A DNA stretch of 64,000 nt, taken from assembly GCA_023053575.1 (NCBI GenBank), contig JAKZAP010000004.1:434001-498000 (forward strand), written 5' to 3'. The stretch comes from Branchinecta lynchi (taxonomy: Eukaryota > Arthropoda > Branchiopoda > Anostraca > Branchinectidae). Within the stretch, counting starts at the first letter, position 1; every line of letters starts with the position of its first letter. Below are positions 43,560 through 52,698 of this stretch, piece after piece. A model generated the notes under the pieces. That model was given only the letters and a program-made list of their open reading frames with translations. It searched no databases and had not been told where the DNA came from. A program made the translations under genes and the position numbers.

Positions 43560-44008
43560 ACTCTTTTTAGTACTTCTTCTCGGTTTCCGCGAGTTGATAG
43601 GTTCTTGTTTTTCAGAAATCTTTTTAATTCGCTTGTCTCTTTTTCTTTGTTATCATTGTATTCTTGTTTTAGTTTTGTAATGGTGATATTATTTTCTTTT
43701 ATCTCATCTTCCAGAATGGTTCGTAATCTCGGTTCTGGTTTGTAGTCGGATGGTCTGTTCTTATTATGAGTTCTTTCGTTTCTGCGTTCAATTTTAATTT
43801 TATCTTCAGCTATCAAAATATACTTATTAAGATGGTTTATTATATTATTTGTTATTTCATGTTTCTTAGCTCCATTTGTTTTGATTTTATTAATTTTCGC
43901 ATAAGTCCGCAGTTCATTATATGTGTATAGCGGTAATCTTTGTATAACCGATTTGTTGTTCGATATAACCTTTTTACAAAGCTGAATAACCTCTGCAGTA
44001 TTCATCAT
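43560..44008 (-). CDS. Polinton SAP-domain protein, 3' end in gap
   Basis: The visible 149 residues begin MMNTAEVIQLCKKVI. Residues 28-62 (YTYNELRTYAKINKIKTNGA and KKHEITNNIINHL) fit a SAP motif, a helix-turn-helix DNA-binding fold. A second SAP-like segment, SELKRFLKNKNLSTRGNREE, begins at about residue 127 and runs into the gap. A charged lysine/glutamate linker separates them. The start has CCCCTATTAAATG. The role is probably DNA binding; the rest is unknown. Confidence 0.7.
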
Positions 44009-44308
44009 TTAATAGGGGAATATTTTTATTAATAAATTTCTCAGTCTGCGTTTTCTCAGCCGTAAAGAAAAGCACTGGTTTTCCAAATCCTTTACTATGT
44101 ATTTTCCGACGCCCTTATGGGTTTCGCACATGCTTTACTACTAGTCACGGGTTTCCTTTATTCTTTACTACTCTTGACGAAATCGGCATTTGATTACTAC
44201 TCTTAACGAAAATCCGCTTTTGGTTACTACTCTTGACGAAATCGGCATTTGGTTACTACTCTTTATTTTGTTAGAAATATTTTTCGAAACAATTTTATTA
44301 TATTATAA
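44009..44308. promoter_or_regulatory. Divergent intergenic region with about 29-bp direct repeats
   Basis: It lies between the SAP gene (minus) and the membrane-protein gene (plus). TTACTACTCTTGACGAAATC with CGGCATTTG recurs at 44165, 44194, 44224 and 44253 (period 29-30 bp, last copy partial). It may act as a shared promoter or origin; that role is inferred. Confidence 0.6.
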
Positions 44309-44728
44309 ATGGAAGAATTAGAAAAGAAAATGTATGTTTACCGTCGCAGTTACAAGTACTACAATCGTATAAGTAATAGCTTACTTGTATCCAAATTCCT
44401 CTTTTCAGCAGCAGGAATGTCTGCGTTTCTAGTGCTACCGCTAGCTTCTTTAAGTTTGGGTGCTGTTATCATCGAAATAATTGAAAAGCAATTAAGCATT
44501 GCTGATAGAAAAGCAGAATTTAGGACTATTTATGATTTTTATACTGAGTTGTTGTCAATGCTAAAATGCGGACAGTTAACAATTGAGGAGGTAATTCAGA
44601 GAGAAACAGAGATGCGTAAAACCTTTCGATTTTTTCCTCGCGAAAAATACATGAAACAAGTCCGTCTGAATGGCTATAAATATTGTAATAAATCTATAAA
44701 AATTCAAGAGAAATTACCAAACATATAG
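44309..44728 (+). CDS. Polinton small membrane protein (139 aa)
   Basis: This gene is divergent from the main block. It starts with the shared motif (ATTATAAATGG). The N-terminus is basic with tyrosines (YRRSYKYYNRISNSLL), followed by a hydrophobic segment of about 35 residues (FLFSAAGMSAFLVLPLASLS) and a helical C-terminus with ELLSMLKCGQLTIEEV. Polintons from invertebrates often encode a protein with a short hydrophobic hairpin followed by a long helical tail; I cannot give it a function. Confidence 0.65.
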   Translation: MEELEKKMYVYRRSYKYYNRISNSLLVSKFLFSAAGMSAFLVLPLASLSLGAVIIEIIEKQLSIADRKAEFRTIYDFYTELLSMLKCGQLTIEEVIQRETEMRKTFRFFPREKYMKQVRLNGYKYCNKSIKIQEKLPNI

Positions 44729-44899
44729 TCTATTGCTATACTGAATATTGTTTCCTAACTGTCAAACAGATCTTTATTTCATACGCGCATTAATGAGCTG
44801 CGTCATTCAAAGGTCTCGCCGCCAATTTGGGATGTAATTACAGTCTCCGGCGTGACTAACACAATCTCATCTTAACTCGGAAACTTGTGCGAATTGAAC

Positions 44900-45125
44900 A
44901 AGGACCCTTGGTGTAGTGGCTCAACGCTCGGCCGAACGTTGACTCATCACCATTCAGACCTTCGAATCCCACTGACCGCAGTTTCTGTTTGTCGATAGTG
45001 GGATGGTAATAAAAACTTGCGGGTTCCCCGTTCAGGGCCCCCCAGACTAAGGCCACATCACCACAAACACTACACCAATCGGGGTGTACCAACATCACAC
45101 CTCTTAATTTTCAAAGTCTGGGGGT
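44900..45125 (+). mobile_element. tRNA-derived SINE-like sequence in the Polinton
   Basis: CTTGGTGTAGTGGCTCAACG resembles a pol III A box and CAGACCTTCGAATCCCAC a B box, about 50 bp apart. The tRNA acceptor stem does not pair, so it is not a working tRNA. Following sequence is GC-rich unlike the AT-rich provirus, which suggests an inserted SINE. Confidence 0.45.
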
Positions 45126-45267
45126 GTGGGGTTTTGCAAAAATATTTTATAAAGTTCAAAATCGGTAATCATCATATCATCATGCAAACTCAGTACTGCG
45201 TTTGTATCTATCGCATTTATATGATAAACGTGGTTGGTTTCTATTACCAGATGTTTCAAAGCGATTG

Positions 45268-45853
45268 GGATTTTTATTTAATAAAATCATCCCCTAATAA
45301 ATGGAGTCCACAAAGGAAGTCTTGAATACAATCAGAATGAATAAATACAATGAGACAATCAGGAAAGAAGAACTAGTTCTAGGATTGAAATATACTATTG
45401 TTAAAATGAGAATTGCTAAGACAAAATATGGTGATAAGTTGGTTGTAGTTATTAATCATAATGACAAACCCTGTGATTTGTTTATAACACAGAAATATAA
45501 TGCCATTGCTAACGAATTACTTTTAAAGAAAAATCTGGTTTTGCAGCCTATTGTACGCGAAAACAAGAACAAAGAAACATATGTGGATTTAGAACTGTTT
45601 ACTCAGTAATAGTTGAATAAAAAATAAAAAATGTAAAAAAAAAAGAAGTAGTAGTATATTGTAGTATTTTATATGTAGTAAAGGGTAATATTCTCATTTC
45701 TTGTATCCTTTATTTTGGAAGTAAGAAAATAAAAATGTTCTTAAAAAGGGGGATAATTTGGTAAAAAGGATGTTAAAATTTAAGAAATTGATGTTAAAAT
45801 GGGGTTTTGAAATTGGGGGGAGGGTGGAGTAGAACCCGGCTTTATATACTACT
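45268..45853 (-). repeat. Polinton right terminal inverted repeat
   Basis: This is the inverse of 37556-38141, same 586-bp length. It ends TATACTACT, directly followed by GACTTG. Confidence 0.92.
45301..45609 (+). CDS. Polinton TIR-encoded small protein, OB-fold-like (right copy)
   Basis: The translation is identical to the left copy at 37800-38108 over all 102 residues. It starts at the CCCCTAATAAATGG motif and reads outward to the element end. Identical copies at both ends are maintained automatically because the gene lies within the inverted repeat. Predicted nucleic-acid binding through an OB-like fold is inference from the TKYG/VVV strand pattern. Confidence 0.75.
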   Translation: MESTKEVLNTIRMNKYNETIRKEELVLGLKYTIVKMRIAKTKYGDKLVVVINHNDKPCDLFITQKYNAIANELLLKKNLVLQPIVRENKNKETYVDLELFTQ

Positions 45854-46714
45854 GACTTGTGCTTGTTCTTCCCACCAATTTTCATCCCGATCCCTCCACT
45901 CTAAGCGTTTCTCAAGATTTCCGGTTCCCTCCTCCAACTCCCCCCAGTGTCATCGGATCCGGTCCGGATTTATAGTGGGACGTCTGAGACACGAGGTCAT
46001 CCTAAATATAAAATTTCATCAAGATCCGATGACTTGTTTGCAAGATAAAAATACCTCAAATTTTGGCTTCCCCCTCCCTCCAATCCCACCCCCCCCCAGA
46101 TGGTCGAATCGGGGAATTGACGATTTCCTATTTAATTTGGTCGGGTCCCAGAGATGCCTGTCAATTTCCATCGTCCCAGCACATCAGGAAGCACGGAACT
46201 CGCGGGATCACTACAAATTCGGACTTCTCCCCCCCCCCAACTCCCCCAAAGTGAGCGGATCCGTTCCGGTTATATCAGCCATGTATCTAGGACTTGTGCT
46301 TGTACTTTCCACCAAGTTTCATCCGGATCCCTCCACTCTAAGTGTTTTTCAAGATTTCCGGTTTCCCCCTCCAACTCCCCCCAATGTCACCGGATCCGGT
46401 TTGGATTTAAAATGGAGGGTCTGAGACACGAGTTCCTTCCATATATCAAGTTTCATTAAGATCCGATAACCCGTTCGTAAGCTAAAAATATCTCATTTTT
46501 CCGGATTCCCCCTCCCTCCACTCCCCTCCAGATGGTCGGATCGGGGAAGCGAGTATTTCTAATTTAATCTGGTCCAGTTCCTGATATGCCTGCCAAGTTT
46601 CATCGTCCTAGCTTATCTGGAAGTGCCCGAACTAGCAAAACCGGGAACGACAGACCGACTGACGGACAGAAATTACAATCGCTATATGGCACTTGAGTAA
46701 GCTCAAGTGCCATA
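45854..46714 (+). repeat. Repeat family A, right part after the Polinton
   Basis: It resumes with GACTTGTGCTTGTTCTTCCC, continuous with the sequence ending at 37555, and ends with the hairpin ATATGGCACTTGAGTAAG with CTCAAGTGCCATA near 46685-46714. The corresponding uninterrupted order is seen in the inverted copy at 6752-8513. Confidence 0.88.
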
Positions 46715-47785
46715 AAAACATAAAAATGCCAGCACATTAGCACGCACGATTCTTGGTCGAGCCGCACTATGGTCACATCTGATGGTGACTTTTGACACTC
46801 TAATCGCTATGACATACTGTTTCATATGATGGGTTTTGCAAAAAGGCAATCTCACAATTTAGAAAGAATTTATATACAGGTAGAAATCCTGACAGCGACT
46901 TGTACAAGTCCCGTTTATCTGTGGCCTGGCTTACTCGAATACAAGTAGTGTTACTTGGTAAATTTATTTAAAGCACAAGACACAGTAAGTACTTTTACTG
47001 TTCCGATGTCCGAAAAATCCGTCGAAACTCGACTGGATTTCCCAAAAAGATTACAGACCCGTAGGCTATTGGCTGTTTTCAGCCTCGCGCAAGCCGCTTG
47101 TTTTTTTTACGAGAAACACGGAGATACTTGCATGACCAGCATTGCTGACGAATTAGCTCGGCGGAAGTTATACGGGGGAGCATGTTATTGGCTCGAAAAG
47201 CGCTGAACAGGGGTAATGCATCTAAACGCCGTTTCCATCAGACTAGAATGAATGGGTCGACCAGGGACGCAGAGTTAACCAGTAATACAGGTACTCCTTG
47301 TCCTTTAACTCCAGAAGGTGTTGTGGTCGAACGATTCCGACAAGCGATGAGGGACGGGCTTCGCGGACTTGATGATGAAAGTGCAGAAAAAGTGATAGGT
47401 GAAACCTGATGGTGGTCTGTAACGGTGCAGACAGACGATCACGGTTGGACGGTTGAGAACTGAAATTCCTGCCAGTATTTTCGGCACCATCGTTAGTTAT
47501 GTATGGAAAGTTCAACTTCATAATGAAAATGCAGTAGGCTAATTCCGTCCGAGAATTTCTCTCCGCGCCAACTTCCACTTATGGACGGGACGAACGAAGG
47601 ACAAATAAATGTACACAGTGTATTTTTTTTTGTTCATTCCCTATGTATTTTTTCATTTCACAGCCAGCGGCCTTGAAGTATATGTGTAAAATACTACTGC
47701 TCGTGCCTGCTGGGTCACGGCTCCTTTACACAGTGCGTTGGAAGTTTGTGAAAAAAACGTTGGGGGTCAATAAATTCTGGTAAAA
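46715..47785. other. Unassigned stretch, MITE-related near 47420-47590
   Basis: Two plus-strand frames (46955-47206 and 47182-47409) have no recognisable domain. The segment 47380-47590 shares GATGATGAAAGTGCAG and GAAATTCCTGCC boxes with the MITE at 34279-34425, so at least part is transposon-derived. Confidence 0.4.
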
Positions 47786-47787
47786 GC

Positions 47788-47866
47788 CGTCCTGACCGAG
47801 TGGGTTAGCGTGACGAACTCCCAAGCGAAGGGTCGCTGGTTCGAGTCTCGGTGCTGCCGAGCGTTT
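47788..47866 (+). mobile_element. tRNA-derived SINE head
   Basis: CTGACCGAGTGGGTTAGCG is a good A box and GCTGGTTCGAGTCTCGG a good B box. A possible anticodon loop CTCCCAA lies between. Acceptor-stem pairing is poor, so a SINE head is preferred to a functional tRNA. Confidence 0.5.
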
Positions 47867-48406
47867 GGTTTAGCGCGAGAGCTAGAGGTGTTTCCCCGTA
47901 AGACAAGCAAATTTATACAGTACTTTTTGCGCTCCTTCTATTTTATTCCGTGATGGTGTCACTCATGTTGTGCGAAAGGAAGAGATCCAGAATATGAGAT
48001 CGTGCTATTGTGCATATGCGACGAACTTGCACCATCTGTAAAAATTTTGCCACGAAGTATCCCGTTCGGCAGTTACTTCGTCACTACCAAAACTCATAGA
48101 CAACTGGGCAGAACCAGCGCATGGCGTTCTGCACTGTTTCTTTGCCGAACACCGGAAAATTGTTTTTTTTTTAAATTTTTCTTTATGTTCTATTTCTTTT
48201 CCTCGCTTACTCCGTTTACAAAAGTGGGCGGGTTACAAATAAATTACACATAAAAACAGGCGAGCAGGATGGATAGTCGGCAAGAGAAAAGGATCGTCCC
48301 TTGTCTTTAGTAAGTAAGTAATTTACTTCTGACCCGCCATCTAAAAAGCCTAGTATGTAAAATAAAATAAAAGCATTAAATAAAACACAACAAATATATT
48401 ATACAA

Positions 48407-49678
48407 TTTTTGGGATCCCAAAACGTAAGTGGAGGGATACCTATGACATAGCAAAAGTTGTCCGTCTGTCCGTCCGTCTGTAAGCACGATAACTCTCGAA
48501 GGGAATGAGATATTTTGATGAAACTTGGTGTGAGGGTTTGTTGGGTCGTCGGACCAGTCAAGTTCGTAGATGGGCTTTGTAGCTCTACATTTAGGGGTGG
48601 GGGAGGGGATTCAAATTAAGGGACAAACAAAATATTTTCAAACAGCTAATGTGATAGTCGATTATGGGCTAAGAAGACATGCTGAACACGATGGTGAAAA
48701 CCATTTTGTCATCGGACAAGCAGTTCGCCCGGAATCCGGCCCAAACCGGAAAGTTTGTTGAAAGTAAAAGTTTTATTTGAAGTTGATTAGATGGTCGATT
48801 TAGGGGTAGGAAGACATGCTGAAGACGATGGTGAAAATTATTTTCTCGACGGACAAGTATTTCGCCCGGAATCCGGCCCAAACCGGAAAGTTTGTTGAAA
48901 GTAAAAGTTTTAATTGAAATTGATTAGATGTTCGATTTAGGGTTAGGAAGACATGCTGAAGACGATGGTGAAAACTATTTTCTCGACGGACAAGTATTTC
49001 GACCGGAATCCGGCCCAAACCGGAAAGTTTGTCAAAATTAAAAGTTTTATTTGGAGTTGATTAGATGTTCGATTTAGGGCAAGAAGACATGCTGAACACT
49101 TATGTGAAAATAAGTTTCTACCCGGACATGTAGCTCGTCCGGAATCCGGCCAAAACAGGAAAACTGTTGGAAGTCAAAGTTTTATTTCTAGTTGATTAGA
49201 TAAGCGATTTAGGGGTAAGAAGAGATGCTGAGTCCCTGTATGACAATCGTATTTTACCCGGACATATAGTTCGACCGGAATCCGGGTGGAATCGGAAAAT
49301 TTGTTATAAGCTAAATTTCTATTTGAAGTTGAGTAGATGTTCATTACTGGGGAAAGAAGATACCCTGATTTCGTCTTTGAGCTTTCTTTTTTCGCCGGAA
49401 GTAGTTCTGGAGTTCGGCCGGAACCGGGAAATTGGCAGAAGTGGCAGGAAGTTTCCGTCAAAACAGATATGACTTGTAGGGGTAAACACACATGCTGAAT
49501 CCAAATCCGAACTTGGTTTTCTCAGGTGATTAGCTATTTGGCCTTAATCTGTTTCTGAATTTTAATTGTAAACATGTTCAAGGAGTCTGGCGAAGACTGG
49601 ATCTGGCTAAGACAAGACCCAGTTGTCTGGATCAGATATTGAATTTGTGGGATCCCATCGAAACCTTTGGTCTTGTTC
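48407..49678 (+). repeat. Repeat family B, best-preserved copy with seven 137-bp units
   Basis: The left end is TTTTTGGGATCCCAAAACG, followed by GTTGTCCGTCTGTCCGTC and AGCACGATAACTCTCG. Units begin at GACATGCTGAA boxes near 48675, 48812, 48949, 49085, 49221, 49358 and 49489 (mostly 136-137 bp). Each unit has GGACAAGTA, TTCGCCCGGAATCCGGC and CCGGAAAGTTTGTT. The right end is GTGGGATCCCATCGAAACC with CTTGTTC. Short minus-strand frames here are periodic by-products. Confidence 0.88.
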
Positions 49679-49689
49679 ATTCATCTGCA

Positions 49690-50582
49690 AGTGAAACGTC
49701 ATTTACGACTTCCCTACTCTATGATCGCACAAGTATTTAGTATCTGGATTTATTGTTGCAAGAGTTATCTGAACAGAATCTCAATCACACTGAATCACGA
49801 AATTTGAACCAAACAATGTCTCCTCTCCTTCTTTCATCCATCTACCGGTTGGAACTGGAATTTCTAACTCGTCGACAGCAAAGTGTTTACAACAACTAAA
49901 CACACTTCTTCTCGCTACTCATTTAAACGAACGGTTAACAGAACAAAAAATAGCAACTCATTCTTAGTAAAGGAAAGCAATGGCGTCTGGAGTTGGGTCA
50001 AGTAGGAAACAGGTCGACCCGAAACCACAACGAAGTGGTTCGTCGGCTATAGACCACAATCCCATATTTCTAGTGTGTATTGATAATGTGGCCTGAGTGT
50101 TGGAAAGCAGTAAATGACCACTAATATGAATATCCTAACCAGGCCTGGTATCAACCAAGACAGCAACCAAATGTTATGCTTCCTCGGATCCAAAGCCTGA
50201 TTGACTCGTCCTAGGCCGTCTTTTACGTGCTGGTAGTCCTTATTTTTTTTTTTAGCTTTCCCGAATTCCCAATGCCCCCCCCCCCCCCCCCCCTTCTTCC
50301 ACAAATACACCAACAAATAAATTCACCGGATCAATTTTCAAATTTATAGTGAGTCTAAGAAAAAATAAAAACACCCTAGAGTTCCCAAACAAGAAAACAT
50401 TTGTCCTAACATGGTCTATTTAGTCTACACTGTCAGAAGTTTGATGTCAGATAAGACATGAGTCCGCACCCTGGTGTAAAATACTTATGTTGGATGAGGA
50501 CATTTCCGTTCTGACCCTTTTTGTTTCAAGACAATATTTCCAATATGGCCCTTACATAGGTTATGTGTCGCGAAAAGATAAC
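49690..50582. other. Unassigned intergenic stretch
   Basis: An ATG at 49981 opens a short frame (MASGVGSSRKQVDPKPQ) but no domain, donor with support or second exon was found. A C homopolymer lies near 50275-50292. No gene is called. Confidence 0.35.
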
Positions 50583-50620
50583 GTTCTTGGCAAGGGTCCT
50601 CGTCAGGCTGTCAATCTTCA
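50583..50620 (-). ncRNA. Hammerhead-like motif, truncated
   Basis: On the minus strand CAGC CTGACGA and the 5' side of stem II are present, but the sequence diverges after CCAAGAA, so the GAAA box is missing. It is paired in inverted orientation with 50691-50750. Confidence 0.5.
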
Positions 50621-50690
50621 CGGTCAATAGTCGGTAGAATCTTCAGTTATTTATTACAGGTTCGTTTCCTTCCCCGACGTTGACCCTGAA

Positions 50691-50750
50691 GATTGACAGC
50701 CTGACGAGGACCCTAGCCAGGGCCGAAATATCGCTGATGAAGCATCATAG
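50691..50750 (+). ncRNA. Hammerhead ribozyme motif
   Basis: The plus strand shows CAGC, CTGACGA (50701-50707), stem II GG-A-CCCT with loop AGCC closing on AGGG-CC, GAAA (50725-50728), then TATC and GCTG. CAGC/GCTG can form stem I and AUAU is a self-complementary stem III, predicting cleavage after 50732. Stem II is shorter than in sister copies but still paired, supporting structure over sequence. A hAT-like element starts 19 bases later. Confidence 0.7.
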
Positions 50751-51039
50751 CCAGGGTTGCCACCGGTAGTACAATTGTACTCTTTTTAGTACATTATTTT
50801 CAAAGTAGTGAGTTGGTAGTACATTTTAAAAAAGTAGTACTTTCGTAGTACATTTTAAGAAAGCTACTACTTAATTTTTTTTTTTTTTTACAAATTTCTG
50901 TCTAAGTGGACAGATCTATGTGGGGCTAGTTGCATTTCACTCATTTTATCTGAAACATTTGGTCATTGGATCTGATTACTTTAATCTAGTCTTTGCGAGC
51001 TAGTTAAGTCAATATCTGACAGTGCAAAATGGATACGTC

Positions 51040-51105
51040 AGCTGAATTTTATTATAGCTATATTTCGATCCTTATCGGCAAGGGTCTGGTGTCATAAGTT
51101 CTTGG
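51040..51105 (-). ncRNA. Degenerate hammerhead-like arm inside the hAT-like element
   Basis: On the minus strand CCAGACCCTTGCCGATAAGG with ATCGAAATAT resembles stem II, GAAA and stem III of the other motifs, but the CTGANGA box is lost. It is probably an older Penelope arm carried in the hAT-like element. Confidence 0.35.
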
Positions 51106-51212
51106 AACTGTTAGCGCTTTTCTCCAAACCGCATCTTCGGGTCTTAGAACTGTCATGAAATACTACAGTACGCATTTGTGCACATTATTAAATACATGTT
51201 TGATCCCTTGCC

Positions 51213-51487
51213 CAGAGGCGTTACTAGCCAACATTTTTTTTTTTTTGGGGGGGGGGGGAGACAAGGCGTTTACCGACTTACCTACTTTTACCGGCTGTTT
51301 ACAAGAAGAAAAAAATATGGTTTTGAAAAAATTCAGCCAATTTTTGGAAAAACAGACTGTTTTGACGAAAAATAGACTGATTATCAGAATAACCGACTGT
51401 TTTCATGAAAAAAATCAACTGTTTTGACGAAAAATCGCGGCGCTTCGCGCAGTCTCGGTTACTTTTTATCGACTGGCCGGCAACACT

Positions 51488-51519
<32 letters not shown>

Positions 51520-51544
51520 CGTCCCCTCAGTCGTGACGGCCCTG
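51213..51544. mobile_element. hAT-like MITE nested in the larger hAT-like element
   Basis: It begins CAGAGGCGTTACTAGCC and ends CAGTCGTGACGGCCCTG, matching the family at 30590-31204. Flanks are CCCTTGCC (51205-51212) and CCCTTGTC (51545-51552), an 8-bp duplication with one change. A long G run fills 51488-51519. Confidence 0.85.
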
Positions 51545-51965
51545 CCCTTGTCTCCTAATTGCAATAGGCCAATCTGCAAGAACAGACAAGAAGAGGAGAA
51601 AAGAGGATGATTTCGTTTTCTGTTGTAAGAAATGATACAATATTTCTATAGATTTTACCTAACCGGAATTTGTTCAAGTAGGAAAAACCCTAGTTTTGAC
51701 GAAGGTTCGATTCAGGCCATATTTATAGGGTCGTGCTAAAGGCATTTATAGTAGCGGCAGGGGAAGACAACGCGCGTGTTGCGCGAAGCACAACACGCTA
51801 AAAATGTTTTTTAGGTAGTACATTTTCTCCCCTGGTAGTACCTTTTTGGTAAATGGATAGTGCATTTTATTTGAGTCAAGTGGCAACCCTGATCATAGCT
51901 GACGTATCCGTTGTATACATTATTTGAATATATGTTTCAAAGTCAGCTTGGGCTCAAGAAGGTAA

Positions 51966-52698
51966 TGTTTAAAAGGGACGTAACAGATATATTATATTAA
52001 TGACTAACACGAGGATGTGGAAACATGTGTTGAGTCTAGCGCTCTGCCGGTGGTCGCTTTCACAACAGTAATATCAGCGCCATGTCGATAAGGTATCAAG
52101 AAAATCTCCCTGCATTCTATCAGGAGGTCTGTGGGATCAGGGGGTCGCCAAGTGAGCAAATCGTCATCTTTACATCATCTACCTTTCCTTAGCCTCAACG
52201 ATAAGAAAATGTAAACATCCAGGAAGGGTATTAAACTCTGAAGTACATCACTCCGATTGAACTACCCTACGCTGATACTTACTTAAAGCTAGGTCAGTTG
52301 AGAGTCAGCTGCTTTAGTCGTGCTGGTAGGGACTGGATCAAAACAGTTCAGCTATTAGTGAACAAACTGCGCGTTGAAATTTAACATGACCGACAAAAAC
52401 GCTCAGACAATCTTCAAAGGCGCAGATGGTTAATTTTAATCGACCTGAAAATGACAGGTTTCGTATCGGCATAATGCTACATAAGACCTGAAAAGAACCG
52501 ACATTACTCCTGACGTCAACAGTACCAGACTACGTAAAAACTTGCAACTCGGCATCAGGAAAAGAGGAATGGGTCCGTGAAATGGCAGAACTAAGGTCGG
52601 ATTACTTCCCCAACTATCCTACTCCCTCCCGACGCAATTAAAAAAAAGAAAACCACAAGGAGTAATAACTGGCTCGAATAATCGAAAGAACTCTGCCC
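51966..52698. other. Stretch between Penelope arm and VAP 3' end, no gene seen
   Basis: The Penelope arm ends near 51965. The remainder probably includes the VAP 3' UTR on the minus strand. No feature was recognised. Confidence 0.45.

Larger units (their letters stand above)
37556..45853. mobile_element. Polinton/Maverick (adintovirus-like) provirus
   Basis: The element starts AGTAGTATATAAAG and ends with the reverse complement. It is flanked by GACTTG on both sides (37550-37555 and 45854-45859), the 6-bp duplication typical of Polintons. It carries 586-bp inverted repeats. Genes include the double-jelly-roll capsid, minor capsid, adenain-type protease and rve integrase. Ten of the gene copies read minus or plus with gaps of only 3-37 nt in the main minus-strand block. 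The visible length is about 8.3 kb with a 100-N gap; usual Polintons are 15-20 kb, so polymerase B and the ATPase are probably hidden in the gap. No stop or shift breaks the visible genes except at the zinc-ribbon/integrase junction. Confidence 0.93.
50752..51891. mobile_element. hAT-like non-autonomous element, 8-bp target duplication
   Basis: The 1140-bp element begins CAGGGTTGCCACCGG and ends GTGGCAACCCTG, with the 8-bp duplication ATCATAGC on both sides (50744-50751 and 51892-51899). Near the ends, GTAGTAC motifs recur in several copies, like hAT subterminal binding sites. No transposase frame is visible. It split a Penelope arm, whose sequence continues at 51892. Confidence 0.9.

Noticed and set aside
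37556..45853. DNA polymerase B or packaging ATPase in the visible Polinton
   Set aside because: No frame shows polymerase or Walker motifs; they may be in the N gap, so absence is not claimed.
47788..47866. Functional tRNA gene
   Set aside because: A and B boxes are good but the acceptor stem does not pair; a SINE head fits better.
49981..50100. Possible first exon starting MASGVGSSRKQ
   Set aside because: No conserved domain, no convincing donor and no partner exon were found.
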